A stretch of DNA of 64,000 nucleotides from assembly GCF_016806065.1 (NCBI RefSeq), contig NZ_CP032405.1, positions 2,446,001 through 2,510,000 on the forward strand. Direction: 5' to 3'. Below, piece by piece: positions 35,558-44,285 of the stretch. Under the pieces are notes generated by a model. It was not told the origin of the DNA and searched no databases. It saw only the letters and a list, made by a program, of their open reading frames with translations. Positions within the stretch are counted from its first letter, which is position 1, and each line of letters starts with the position of its first letter. A program made the translations under genes and the position numbers. Origin of the DNA: Rhizobium rosettiformans (GTDB lineage Bacteria > Pseudomonadota > Alphaproteobacteria > Rhizobiales > Rhizobiaceae).

Positions 35558-36511
35558 ATGAGCACCACTGAGCCGAACATCGACCGCGTCATCGACGCGC
35601 CCTCCGACAACTTCGTCTATCGCATCCTGCCGCGATGGCTTTGGCCGCATGCCCAGCTCGCGCGCTGGGATAGGCCAATCGGCTGGCAGCTCCTGATGTG
35701 GCCCTGCTTCTGGTCCTCGGCGCTTGCCGCCAACGCGCTCGCCGCCGAGGGGCGCCTCGGCCTCGGCCTCTTCGTCTTCCATCTTTTCTTGTTCTTCGTC
35801 GGCTCGGTCGCCATGCGCGGTGCGGGCTGCACCTACAACGATCTCGTCGACCACGAGATCGACAACATGGTCGCGCGCACGCGCTCGCGTCCACTGCCGT
35901 CGGGGCGCATCTCGCGCCGCAATGCCAAGATCTTCATGGTGGTGCAGTCGCTGGTCGGACTTGCCGTGCTCTTGTGCTTCAACAGCTTCTCGATCGTGCT
36001 TGGCATCCTGTCGCTCGCCGTCGTTGCGATCTATCCCTTCGCCAAGCGCTTCACCGACTGGCCGCAATTCTTCCTCGGGCTCGCCTTCTCCTGGGGCGGC
36101 CTCATGGGCTGGGCCGGCCTGCACGGCAATCTCTCGCTGGCGGCGATCCTCGTTTATGTCGGCGCGGTCGCCTGGACGATCGGCTACGACACGATCTACG
36201 CCCATCAGGACCGCGAAGACGATGCGCTGGTCGGAGTGCGCTCGACGGCGCGCCTCTTCGATCGCGACACCAAGATCTGGCTGAGCGGGCTTTATGGGCT
36301 GACGCTGGTCCTGCTTCTGTCTGCCTTCATAGCGGCGGGGGCGGCTTTCCCTGCAATCATAGGTCTCTTGATTGCAGCCGGGCTTTTCGCCTGGCAGATC
36401 AAGGTGCTCGACATTGATGACGGAGCGCAGTGCCTGGCGCTGTTCAAGTCGAACAACCGCGTCGGCCTGATCATTTTCTTAGGCCTCGTCGCCGCCATTC
36501 CCTTCGCCTGA
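35558..36511 (+). CDS. ubiA: 4-hydroxybenzoate polyprenyltransferase
   Basis: UbiA attaches the polyprenyl tail to 4-hydroxybenzoate in ubiquinone synthesis. The 317-residue integral membrane protein has about eight to nine helices and both Asp-rich motifs: N94-D-L-V-D98-x-x-x-D102 followed by RTRSRPLPSG, and YDTIYAHQDREDD near residue 210. ATG 35558 is preferred over the TTG two codons earlier. It ends at a very strong bidirectional terminator shared with the convergent DUF6101 gene. Confidence 0.95.
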   Translation: MSTTEPNIDRVIDAPSDNFVYRILPRWLWPHAQLARWDRPIGWQLLMWPCFWSSALAANALAAEGRLGLGLFVFHLFLFFVGSVAMRGAGCTYNDLVDHEIDNMVARTRSRPLPSGRISRRNAKIFMVVQSLVGLAVLLCFNSFSIVLGILSLAVVAIYPFAKRFTDWPQFFLGLAFSWGGLMGWAGLHGNLSLAAILVYVGAVAWTIGYDTIYAHQDREDDALVGVRSTARLFDRDTKIWLSGLYGLTLVLLLSAFIAAGAAFPAIIGLLIAAGLFAWQIKVLDIDDGAQCLALFKSNNRVGLIIFLGLVAAIPFA

Positions 36512-36586
36512 GCTTTGTTCAGGCGGCGCTAATCAACGCGACGATCTCGTTCCATTTCGAGACGCCTACAGCCGATATCCCTCAAA

Positions 36587-36624
36587 AGCCAGAGGCCCGG
36601 AAGTTGCCTTCCGGGCCTCTGGCT
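36587..36624. terminator. Bidirectional terminator between ubiA and the DUF6101 gene
   Basis: A perfect 17-bp stem begins AGCCAGAGGCCC and closes on a TTGC loop (36604-36607). It lies between convergent genes and is the longest perfect hairpin of its kind in the window. Confidence 0.85.
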
Positions 36625-36643
36625 GTTCAGTCTTGGGACGCAA

Positions 36644-37216
36644 TCAGTTGCGTGCGATGATTTCCTTTCCGGAAATCTTCATGGTTACACCCAGCTTGCC
36701 GGTGGTGCGGCGCACCAGGAAGCGCGGCCGACGCTCGGCGAAATAGGAGTGGCGGCGACGCGGCTGCGTCTCCTTGGTGCGCACATCGCCGAGGTGGTCT
36801 TCGAGCGGGCGGGCAACGCCGTCGGCCTCGACCATCAGCATCGGGATGCGGAAGGCATCTGCCCAGCCGCGCCAGTCAGCGGCGATATCGCAGAGATCAT
36901 GCGCGACCAGGAGCGGAATGCACAGATCCGGATCCTCGTGATGCAGTTCGAGCGTCACGGTGACTTCGCCGTCGCCATGGTCGATGGCCCGAGCGGCAAC
37001 GCCCTTGAAGGCGCGCGTTGGAAGAGCGAAGGAAAGCGGCAGGCCGCTACCCGGAAGGACCTTGCGCAGAACGGCACCGCGCTCATCTATGGTGATTGTG
37101 ACGTCGCCCAGAGCGCCCCGCAAAGCGTAAGTCACCTGCTGGGGGAACCGCGAGGGATCCAGACGCAGAGTGGCGCCGGCCCATGCTGGCTTCAAAACCG
37201 TGTTCGTCATCTTCAT
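36644..37216 (-). CDS. DUF6101 family protein
   Basis: The 190-residue protein has no signal peptide or membrane helix. It carries LRLDPSRFPQQVTYALRGALG near the start and ETQPRRRHSYFAERRPRFLVRR, a strongly basic stretch, near the end. This matches the rhizobial DUF6101 family as I know it. The function is unknown. AAGGG precedes the ATG at 37216. It is monocistronic, facing a large upstream intergenic region. Confidence 0.75.
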   Translation of the reverse strand: MKMTNTVLKPAWAGATLRLDPSRFPQQVTYALRGALGDVTITIDERGAVLRKVLPGSGLPLSFALPTRAFKGVAARAIDHGDGEVTVTLELHHEDPDLCIPLLVAHDLCDIAADWRGWADAFRIPMLMVEADGVARPLEDHLGDVRTKETQPRRRHSYFAERRPRFLVRRTTGKLGVTMKISGKEIIARN

Positions 37217-37562
37217 GCTACCCTTGTTTTACCCGAGAGCGCGTCATGTGCTCGTCTGTTCGGGACTTTTCGTCCTCTGTGGGGGCAAGATAGCCAGCCG
37301 CTGTTGGAGACAGCTTAAAAGACGCGGTAAAGAAAACCTTGCGAGGTCAAATGGTTAGTTTTGTCGTACCGGTCACGGTTTCGAAAAGGTGAAAGTCCGT
37401 ACCGATCTGTTCCGACACGAAACGGATCCTGCCCGAGTGGGCTGCGCATCGACATTAGAGCGCAGAAACAACCTGAGGCTTCTTCATGAATTCATAAAGC
37501 TTGAGGCAAGGAATTTGCGCCATACTGTGATTCGCGCGCGCTGTGTTCTCTAAGGAATTCTG
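37217..37562. other. Intergenic region between the DUF6101 and DUF1217 genes
   Basis: About 345 bp separate two divergent genes. Close to the DUF1217 start it contains AGGCAAG-GAAT-TTGCG (37504-37519), which has GG-N10-GC spacing reminiscent of a sigma-54 promoter but poor matches outside the core. No small gene or RNA is evident. Confidence 0.4.
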
Positions 37563-39746
37563 ATGGTCTCGACCTATCTGAGCTACAATCTCGTCAACCG
37601 TGACATCAAGGGGAGCATCAACCGCACCGCTTCCGATCCGCTCGTCGCGCGCCAGACCGAGTACTTTAAAGAGAACATCGGCAAGGTCACGACGCTTGAG
37701 GGCTTCCTCGACGACTACCAGCTCTATTCCTATGCGATGAAAGCACATGGTCTCGAAGAGATGACCTATGCCAAGGCTTTCATGAAGAAGGTGCTGGAAA
37801 GCGATCTGTCGGATGAAAAGAGCTTTGCCAACCAGCTGACGGACGAGCGCTACCGCAACTTCGCCGCCTCTTTCCAGTTCTCGGTGGAAAAGACTGATCT
37901 GCAGACCGATTCCCAGCAGGCAAGATTGCTCGAGAAATACGAAGCCTCGCTTGCCGCCCAGAGCGACACGCTGGAGGCGGAAGCCTTCTATTACGAGTCG
38001 ATGATCGACAAGGTCACGAATGTCAGCGGGCTGGTCAACAACAGCCGCCTGATGACATTTGCGCTCGATGCCTATGGCATCGACGGCACGTATTACACCA
38101 AGGATCATCTGACCAAGGTGCTCACCAGCGACACGTCCGATCCGGACAGCTACGTCAATCAATTGGTCGCGAATGGTGCAGCAAATGCAGCGAGCTTCCT
38201 CAAGCTCGCCCAGGCTTTCAGCTTCAATGCCGACGGTTCGCTGTCGGGCGCAACCGCCCAAACTGCCGCCCAGAAGGAGGCAACTGTCTCGCTCTATGTC
38301 GACGAAGAGCAGATCTACGTCACCGACTACTATCGTCAGCGTGAGCGCGCCTATTACGAATCCAAGATCTCGACCTTGACCTCGGTCGATGAGCTGACCG
38401 CCGATACGCGTCTGTTCAACTATGTCCGGACGGCGTTCGAGCTCGGCTCGATGACTGCCTCGACCTTCAAGCAGATCGTGACGAGCGACACCTCCGATCC
38501 GGACAGCTATGCCGCCACGAATGGTGGCGATGCCTGGGTCGCGATTGCCGGCAAGTTCAACTTCGCCAGCGATGGCACGGTGGAATCAGGCATGACTGCC
38601 CAGGGCTCGACCCAGCTCGCATCGACCCATTCCGGCTTTGCAACCTTCTATGACGATGCGGACCAAGAGCGGAAGGAAGCGCTCATCGATCTCTTCAAGA
38701 CGAGGATCGCCGATGTTCAGAATGTCGACAAGCTTTTGGCTGACACGACGATGCGTCTCGTCCTGCAGCGCACCTTCGGCTTCGAGGCCAACGAGTTCTC
38801 GACCCGCGACCTGAAGCGCGCGCTTACCAGCGATTTCACCGATCCGAACAGCTTTGCCAACAAGTCCAAGGACACGCGCCTGATCGAAATGTCGAAGCTC
38901 TTCAACTTCGACAGCGAAGGCAATGCCGGCGTGCCGCTTGCGCCGCACAACACCCTGACGGCGACAATGATCGCCAAGCAGTTCGTCATCAATGAGGTCC
39001 GCTTCCTTGATGCAAACGAGAAGACGGCCGCACGGGAAGCTGCGACCAAGAAGGCCGAGGTCTACCAGGAGCGCATCCAGTCGATCGGTACCGTCAAGGA
39101 GCTTCTGGCCGATCGCGAAGTGCTCGATGTCGTCATCGGCGCCTATGGGCTCGATCCCAAGGACGTCACCGACGACTTCCTCAAGCAGGCTTTCGGTTCG
39201 GACCTCTCCGACCGCAAGAGCTTCGTCAATCAGCAGCCGGACAGCCGCTGGGCCGAACTCGTCGCTTCCTTCAACTTTGATGCCAATGGCAATCTCACCC
39301 GCGAGACGATGGGCACGATCCAGCAGCGCGGCGAGACCATGGAAACGGTCAACAAATATCTCCGGCAGACGCTGGAAGAGGCCGAAGGGGCGAGCAACGA
39401 GGCGGTGCGCCTGGCGCTCTACTTCCAGCGCGCCGCGCCCAACATCACCGATGCCTATGGCCTCATCGCCGACGACGCGCTCATGGCGGTCTTCCGGACG
39501 ACCTTCGGCTTCTCGGACGAATTCTCCAATATGGATGTCGACCAGCAGGCACGTATCATCAACGAAAACCTCAAGCTCGCCGATCTCCAGGACCCGACCA
39601 AACTCGAGCGGTTCCTGCAGCGCTACACGGCGATGTACGATACGCAAAACAATGTCGGAGCCTCTTCTGCGGCCACCATTCTGGCGGGCGGAGGCGGCAC
39701 CATCTCGGCCGATCTGCTGTTCAGTCTGGCGCAGCTGAAGGCCTGA
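37563..39746 (+). CDS. DUF1217 protein with five repeated modules
   Basis: The 727-residue protein is built from about five copies of a ~125-140-residue helical module. Each includes a variant of 'S-D-x-S/T-D-x-x-S-F/Y' such as VLESDLSDEKSFANQL, VLTSDTSDPDSYVNQL, IVTSDTSDPDSYA, ALTSDFTDPNSFANK and AFGSDLSDRKSFVNQ. Each copy is followed by a 'F-N-F-D-x-x-G' strand. It has no signal peptide. DUF1217 proteins occur in rhizobia, commonly in flagellar gene clusters, so a filament- or export-related role is possible but unproven. AAGGA precedes the ATG. An intrinsic terminator follows. Confidence 0.82.
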   Translation: MVSTYLSYNLVNRDIKGSINRTASDPLVARQTEYFKENIGKVTTLEGFLDDYQLYSYAMKAHGLEEMTYAKAFMKKVLESDLSDEKSFANQLTDERYRNFAASFQFSVEKTDLQTDSQQARLLEKYEASLAAQSDTLEAEAFYYESMIDKVTNVSGLVNNSRLMTFALDAYGIDGTYYTKDHLTKVLTSDTSDPDSYVNQLVANGAANAASFLKLAQAFSFNADGSLSGATAQTAAQKEATVSLYVDEEQIYVTDYYRQRERAYYESKISTLTSVDELTADTRLFNYVRTAFELGSMTASTFKQIVTSDTSDPDSYAATNGGDAWVAIAGKFNFASDGTVESGMTAQGSTQLASTHSGFATFYDDADQERKEALIDLFKTRIADVQNVDKLLADTTMRLVLQRTFGFEANEFSTRDLKRALTSDFTDPNSFANKSKDTRLIEMSKLFNFDSEGNAGVPLAPHNTLTATMIAKQFVINEVRFLDANEKTAAREAATKKAEVYQERIQSIGTVKELLADREVLDVVIGAYGLDPKDVTDDFLKQAFGSDLSDRKSFVNQQPDSRWAELVASFNFDANGNLTRETMGTIQQRGETMETVNKYLRQTLEEAEGASNEAVRLALYFQRAAPNITDAYGLIADDALMAVFRTTFGFSDEFSNMDVDQQARIINENLKLADLQDPTKLERFLQRYTAMYDTQNNVGASSAATILAGGGGTISADLLFSLAQLKA

Positions 39747-39764
39747 TCACGCGGTTTCAAAGCG

Positions 39765-39796
39765 ACCCGCCGGCCTCTTGTCGGCGGGTTTGTTTT
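39765..39796 (+). terminator. Rho-independent terminator of the DUF1217 gene
   Basis: ACCCGCCG and CGGCGGGT form an 8-bp stem followed by TTGTTTTTG. Confidence 0.85.
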
Positions 39797-39802
39797 TGAC
39801 TA

Positions 39803-39828
39803 TCGATATATCCCAAGAGATATATCGA
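39803..39828. promoter_or_regulatory. ModE-type operator upstream of modA
   Basis: A perfect 10-bp inverted repeat, TCGATATATC-N6-GATATATCGA, matches the CG-x-TATAT...ATATA-x-CG pattern bound by ModE in proteobacteria. It ends 2 bp before ATG 39830 and 14 bp before GTG 39842, so molybdate-bound regulator would block transcription or initiation of modABC. Confidence 0.8.
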
Positions 39829-39841
39829 AATGGAGTTCCCC

Positions 39842-40639
39842 GTGGTCCGGGTTCTGAAAACGGCAGTGTTCGCGGTCACCGCGCTGATCGCCGTGGCCGC
39901 AGCAAGCCTGCCCTTGACGGCGGCCCGCGCCGAGGAGCCCGTTACCGTCTTCGCAGCTGCCAGTCTGAAAGAGAGCATCGAACAGGTTGCCGCCGCCTGG
40001 AAGCAAGCGGGTGGCACGGAGGTCCGGCTGTCCCTGGCCGGCAGTTCGGCCCTGGCGCGGCAGATCGAGCAGGGCGCGCCTGCAGACCTCTTCATCTCCG
40101 CCGACCTCAGATGGATGGACCACCTGGAACAGGCGGGCCACATCAAGGCGGATACCCGGATCAACCTTCTCGGCAACAGGCTCGTACTGGTTGCGCCGGA
40201 GAACTCGACCGTGACCACGACCATCGCCAATGGCTTCCCGCTCGCAAGCCTTCTCGGCAATGAACGTCTGGCCATGGCCAATGTCGATGCCGTGCCCGCC
40301 GGCTCCTATGGCAAAGCGGCGCTGGAAAGCCTCGGCGTATGGGAGAGCGTCAAGGACAAGGTCGCCCAGGCGGAGAATGTCCGCGCTGCCCTGCTGCTCG
40401 TTTCGCGCGGCGAAGTACCACTCGGCATAGTTTACGAGACGGATGCCAGGGTCGAGTCCAGTGTGAAGATCCTCGACCGCTTCCCCGAGGAGAGCCATCC
40501 CGCCATTGTCTACCCGGCGGCGCTCACGACCGAGAGCGAAAACCCGCGCGCTGCCGACTTTCTCGCTTACTTGCAGGGCGCAGACGCCCATGCCATCTTC
40601 ACCGCTGCCGGCTTCACCGTGCTCGCCAAGACCAACTGA
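39842..40639 (+). CDS. modA: Molybdate ABC transporter substrate-binding protein
   Basis: ModA is the periplasmic molybdate receptor. The protein has a signal peptide (RVLKTAVFAVTALIAVAAAS, cleaved near AARAEE) and the family start VTVFAAASLKESIEQVAAAW. Oxyanion-binding segments SLAGSSALARQIEQGAPADL and VDAVPAGSYGKAALES follow. Two starts are possible: ATG 39830 abuts the ModE operator, while GTG 39842 has GGAG at ideal spacing and a cleaner signal peptide, so I prefer it (265 residues). It is the first gene of modABC. Confidence 0.95.
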   Translation: MVRVLKTAVFAVTALIAVAAASLPLTAARAEEPVTVFAAASLKESIEQVAAAWKQAGGTEVRLSLAGSSALARQIEQGAPADLFISADLRWMDHLEQAGHIKADTRINLLGNRLVLVAPENSTVTTTIANGFPLASLLGNERLAMANVDAVPAGSYGKAALESLGVWESVKDKVAQAENVRAALLLVSRGEVPLGIVYETDARVESSVKILDRFPEESHPAIVYPAALTTESENPRAADFLAYLQGADAHAIFTAAGFTVLAKTN

Positions 40640-40678
40640 AGCCAGAACCGCCATGACCAAGCATCCGGGATACCACAT

Positions 40679-41371
40679 TTGACCCTGACGGCCGAAGAAT
40701 GGACCGCGATGCTCTTGAGCCTGAAGGTCGCGGCCGTCGCCGTCACCTTCTCGCTGCCGCTGGGTCTGCTGGTGGCCTGGCTGCTGTCGCGCAAGGAGTT
40801 CTGGGGCAAGTCGCTTCTGAACGGCCTCGTGCATCTGCCGCTGATCCTGCCGCCTGTCGTCACGGGTTACCTTCTTCTCATCACCTTCGGCAGACGGGGC
40901 ACGGTCGGCGCCTTCCTGGAGCACAGCTTCGGCCTTGTCTTCTCCTTCCGCTGGACCGGGGCAGCACTCGCTGCGGCCGTGATGGGCTTTCCGCTGCTCG
41001 TCCGCTCCATCCGTCTGTCACTCGATGCCGTCGATCGCCGCCTGGAGGCCGCCGCCGCCACGCTCGGCGCACCACCAGCTTACGTCTTCTTCACGGTGAC
41101 CCTGCCGCTCATCCTGCCTGGAGTTGCCGCCGGCGTCATCCTCGCCTTCGCCAAGGCGATGGGCGAATTCGGAGCCACGATCACCTTCGTCTCCAACATT
41201 CCCGGTGAGACCCAGACACTCGCCTCGGCAATCTACACCTATACCCAAGTGCCCGGCGGTGACCTCGCCGCCATGCGCCTCACCGTCATCTCGATCGTCC
41301 TGTCGCTCGGTGCCCTCATCGCTTCCGAGTTTCTGTCGCGCCGCATCGCCGCTCGCGTGGGAGCCGCCTGA
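40679..41371 (+). CDS. modB: Molybdate ABC transporter permease
   Basis: The 230-residue inner-membrane permease has five to six helices and the ABC-coupling 'EAA' loop AAATLGAPPAYVFFTVTLPL. It also has GVILAFAKAMGEFGATITFVSN, typical of ModB/CysT proteins. The only plausible start matching the family N-terminus (LTLTAEEWTAMLLSLKVA) is TTG 40679 with GGGA upstream; a nearby ATG at 40653 runs into a stop. It overlaps modC at ATGA-type stop/start (41371). Confidence 0.94.
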   Translation: MTLTAEEWTAMLLSLKVAAVAVTFSLPLGLLVAWLLSRKEFWGKSLLNGLVHLPLILPPVVTGYLLLITFGRRGTVGAFLEHSFGLVFSFRWTGAALAAAVMGFPLLVRSIRLSLDAVDRRLEAAAATLGAPPAYVFFTVTLPLILPGVAAGVILAFAKAMGEFGATITFVSNIPGETQTLASAIYTYTQVPGGDLAAMRLTVISIVLSLGALIASEFLSRRIAARVGAA

Positions 41372-42456
41372 TGCTGGAGCTGTCGATCCGCCATCGTCAG
41401 GGTGATTTCACGCTCGAGGCCGATCTCGTGCTGGGCGAGGGCCTGACGGCGCTGTTCGGCGCTTCCGGCTCCGGCAAGACGACGCTGATCAACATCGTCG
41501 CTGGCCTGATCCGTCCTGAGGCCGGCAATGTCAGCTTCAATGGCGAAACATGGAGCGACGCCTCGATCTTCCTGCCGCCACATCGCCGGCGCATCGGCTA
41601 CGTCTTCCAGGAGGGACGCCTCTTTCCGCACCTGACCGTTGTGCAAAACCTCCGCTATGGCGAACGCCTGCTTCCCCGCGCCGAACGCCGCGAAGACCTC
41701 GATCGTATCGCCTCCTTGCTCGGCATCACCGATCTGCTCGCCCGTCGCCCGTCCCATCTCTCCGGCGGCGAAAAGCAGCGCGTGGCCCTTGGCCGCGCGC
41801 TGATGGCAAGCCCGAAGCTGCTTCTGATGGACGAGCCGCTATCGGCGCTCGATGGCGCGCTGAAGGCGCAGATCCTGCCCTATATTGAGCGCATACGCGA
41901 CGAGTTCGGCGTGCCGATCCTCTATGTCAGCCACTCCGTCGAGGAGGTGGCACGGCTGGCGACGGCCGTCGTCACCTTCGACGCCGGCAGGGCAACTGCC
42001 GTCGGGCGCCCCGATGAGGCACTGGCGATCGTGTCTCAGGCTTCAGGCGAGCTTCCGGCAGGCAATTTCATCGAAGCCGAGATCACGGGTCACCATGAGG
42101 ACGACGGCCTGACGGGAGCGCTGTCGCGTGCTGGCCCGATCCTGCTGCGGCGCAGTTCGCTGCCGGTTGGCACCCATGTCCGCGTTTTCGTCCCCGTCTC
42201 CGATATCGTCGTCGCGACCGAGGCTGGCGAGGGGCTTTCGGCGCTCAACCGCCTCTCGGGTCACATCGTCGATCTTGCGGAGCGCGATGGAGGCAGCGTG
42301 ACACTGACCGTCAATTGCCACGGCCAGCCCCTAATCGCCGAGGTCACCTGGCGCTCGTGCCGCCAACTCGCCCTCGCGCCTGGAATGCGCGTGCATCTGC
42401 TGTTCAAGACCGTCTCGATCGCTTCGGAAGGTCTGTTTCGCCAGGCTCCACGCTGA
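41371..42456 (+). CDS. modC: Molybdate ABC transporter ATP-binding protein
   Basis: The 361-residue ATPase energises molybdate import. It shows Walker A GASGSGKTT, signature HLSGGEKQRVALGRALM, Walker B LLLMDEPLSALD and the switch His in LYVSHSVEEV. The C-terminal third (about 285-355) is a Mop/TOBE oxyanion-binding domain. Its start overlaps the modB stop, so translation is coupled. The modE-like gene is convergent, 4 bp beyond its stop. Confidence 0.95.
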   Translation: MLELSIRHRQGDFTLEADLVLGEGLTALFGASGSGKTTLINIVAGLIRPEAGNVSFNGETWSDASIFLPPHRRRIGYVFQEGRLFPHLTVVQNLRYGERLLPRAERREDLDRIASLLGITDLLARRPSHLSGGEKQRVALGRALMASPKLLLMDEPLSALDGALKAQILPYIERIRDEFGVPILYVSHSVEEVARLATAVVTFDAGRATAVGRPDEALAIVSQASGELPAGNFIEAEITGHHEDDGLTGALSRAGPILLRRSSLPVGTHVRVFVPVSDIVVATEAGEGLSALNRLSGHIVDLAERDGGSVTLTVNCHGQPLIAEVTWRSCRQLALAPGMRVHLLFKTVSIASEGLFRQAPR

Positions 42457-42460
42457 GGCC

Positions 42461-42844
42461 TCAGCCTTCGTCATCGCCCTTTCGACCGCCGGCGAACTCC
42501 ACTGACTGCATGCTCTCAAGCCATGCGAGATCGGTCTGGAGTGCTTTCCGGCTTTCTGCATCCATGCGCCGGCATGCACCGAGCAAAGTCTCGCCGAACG
42601 GTGTCAGTCCGGCTCCACCGCCGCTTCTGCCGCCATGCCGGGTGAAGATCGACGGCTCCTTGAACATCCGGTTGATCTCGTCGGCTAGCAGCCAGGCCCG
42701 CCGATAGGACATGCCCATGGCGGCTCCTGCAGCGCGGATCGATCCGTGTTCTTCGATCAGCGCCAGCAGCTGCGCCTTGCCCGGCCCCAGTCGCGCACCA
42801 TTGGAAAGATCGATCCGCAGCGAGAGGCGAGGGGAGCCGGTCAT
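42461..42844 (-). CDS. modE: ModE-like winged-helix regulator lacking the molybdate-binding domain
   Basis: The 127-residue protein corresponds to the ModE N-terminal DNA-binding domain: GPGKAQLLALIEEHGSIRAA, then MGMSYRRAWLLADEINRMF and GGAGLTPFGE. The two C-terminal Mop domains of full-length ModE are absent. It may sense molybdate through another protein or act as a constitutive or competing regulator. It faces modABC tail-to-tail and probably acts at the palindrome before modA. It lies 4 bp upstream of the FAD oxidase stop region and could be co-transcribed with nothing else. Confidence 0.82.
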   Translation of the reverse strand: MTGSPRLSLRIDLSNGARLGPGKAQLLALIEEHGSIRAAGAAMGMSYRRAWLLADEINRMFKEPSIFTRHGGRSGGGAGLTPFGETLLGACRRMDAESRKALQTDLAWLESMQSVEFAGGRKGDDEG

Positions 42845-42848
42845 GGGC

Positions 42849-44285
42849 TCAGCCGATCACCTTGCCGGGGTTCATGATACCGGCGGGGTCGAAGGCCTGC
42901 TTGATGCGCCGCATCAGCTCGGTTTCGATCGCCGGTCGGCTCGCAGCCAATTCGTCGCGCTTCAGCTGACCCACGCCATGCTCCGCCGAAATCGAGCCCG
43001 TATGCTTGTGCACGACCGCATGTACGACGGCATTCACTTCGCGCCAGCGGGCGATAAAGGCCGCCTTGTCGGCGCCGACGGGCTGGCTGATGTTGTAATG
43101 GATATTGCCGTCGCCGAGATGGCCGAAGGCACAGATACGGGCATCCGGCATCAGCGCATGCACGGCGGCATCCGCTTCCGCGAGGAAGGCCGGAATGCTC
43201 GAGACAGGCACGGATACGTCATGCTTGATCGATCCGCCCTCCGGCCGCTGGGCCTCGGACATGCTTTCGCGCAGATGCCAGAAGGCCTTCTGCTGGGCGA
43301 GTGAACTGGCGATCGCTGCATCCGACACGAGACCTATCTCATGCGCTTCTGCCAAAAGCTCATGCATCATCGTATCTGCAGACTCGGCCGAATCCGATGT
43401 CGAGATGTCGACAAGCGCATACCAGGGATGAACCGAGGTGAGCGGGTCGCGCACGCCGGCAATATGCTTCGTGGTGAATTCGATGCCGATCCTCGGCATC
43501 AGCTCGAAGCCTGTGAGCGCCGAGCCGCAGCGCTGCGAGGCCTTTTCGAACAGCTTGAGGGCGGCTTCCGGCGAGGCGAGCCCGACATAGGCCACCTGTC
43601 GCCCGCGCGGACGCGGCACCATCTTCAGCACTGCGCCTGTGATCACACCCAGCGTGCCCTCCGCGCCGATGAAGAGGTCGCGCAGGTCGTAACCGCTATT
43701 GTCCTTCTTCAGGCGCCTAAGGCCATCCCAGATCTCGCCCGTCGGCAGCACGACTTCGAGCCCGAGGCAGAGCTGGCGCATATTGCCATAGGCAAGCACG
43801 GCCGTGCCTCCGGCATTGGTCGCGAGATTGCCGCCGATCCGGCAGGAGCCTTCCGAGCCGAGCGACAGCGGGAACAGCCGGTCATGCGCCTCGGCCGCCT
43901 TCTGCACGTCGGCAAGTATGGCGCCGCCATCGGCGACGATCACGTCGGCGACCGGATCGACTTCCCGGATCCTGTTCATCCGCTCGAGGGAGAGCAGAAC
44001 GTCCTGCCCGTCCTCGCGCGGCACCTGTCCGCCGACAAGGCCCGTGCGGCCGCTGACCGGCACGATCGATGTGCCCGTCTCGGAGGCGAGCTTGAGGATG
44101 GCTGAAACCTCCTGGGTCGAGCCCGGCTTCAGCACCAGCGGCGAGGCGCCGTGATAGAGGCCCCGGTTCTCCGTCAGATAGGGTTTGATATCAGCAGTCG
44201 CGGTCAACGCATTGGCCTCGCCGACGATATCGACGAAGGCGCGCAGCCGGTCCGCAAGGCTCATGGTCACATTCATGCTTGTCAT
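42849..44285 (-). CDS. FAD-linked oxidase (D-lactate/D-2-hydroxyglutarate dehydrogenase-like)
   Basis: The 478-residue flavoprotein has a PCMH-type FAD domain (PVSGRTGLVGGQVP; GSEGSCRIGGNLATNAGGT; FIGAEGTLGVIT). A C-terminal FAD-oxidase_C domain follows, with ICAFGHLGDGNIHYNISQP and the final HKHTGSISAEHGVGQLKRD. The layout fits D-2-hydroxyacid dehydrogenases such as D-2-hydroxyglutarate or D-lactate dehydrogenase. ATG 44285 overlaps the stop of the upstream Sua5-type gene as ATGA; ATG 44276 is an alternative. Confidence 0.87.
   Translation of the reverse strand: MTSMNVTMSLADRLRAFVDIVGEANALTATADIKPYLTENRGLYHGASPLVLKPGSTQEVSAILKLASETGTSIVPVSGRTGLVGGQVPREDGQDVLLSLERMNRIREVDPVADVIVADGGAILADVQKAAEAHDRLFPLSLGSEGSCRIGGNLATNAGGTAVLAYGNMRQLCLGLEVVLPTGEIWDGLRRLKKDNSGYDLRDLFIGAEGTLGVITGAVLKMVPRPRGRQVAYVGLASPEAALKLFEKASQRCGSALTGFELMPRIGIEFTTKHIAGVRDPLTSVHPWYALVDISTSDSAESADTMMHELLAEAHEIGLVSDAAIASSLAQQKAFWHLRESMSEAQRPEGGSIKHDVSVPVSSIPAFLAEADAAVHALMPDARICAFGHLGDGNIHYNISQPVGADKAAFIARWREVNAVVHAVVHKHTGSISAEHGVGQLKRDELAASRPAIETELMRRIKQAFDPAGIMNPGKVIG

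Noticed and set aside
37504..37519. Sigma-54-like GG-N10-GC element before the DUF1217 gene
   Set aside because: The GG/GC spacing is right, but flanking bases match the consensus poorly and such cores arise often by chance in high-GC DNA.
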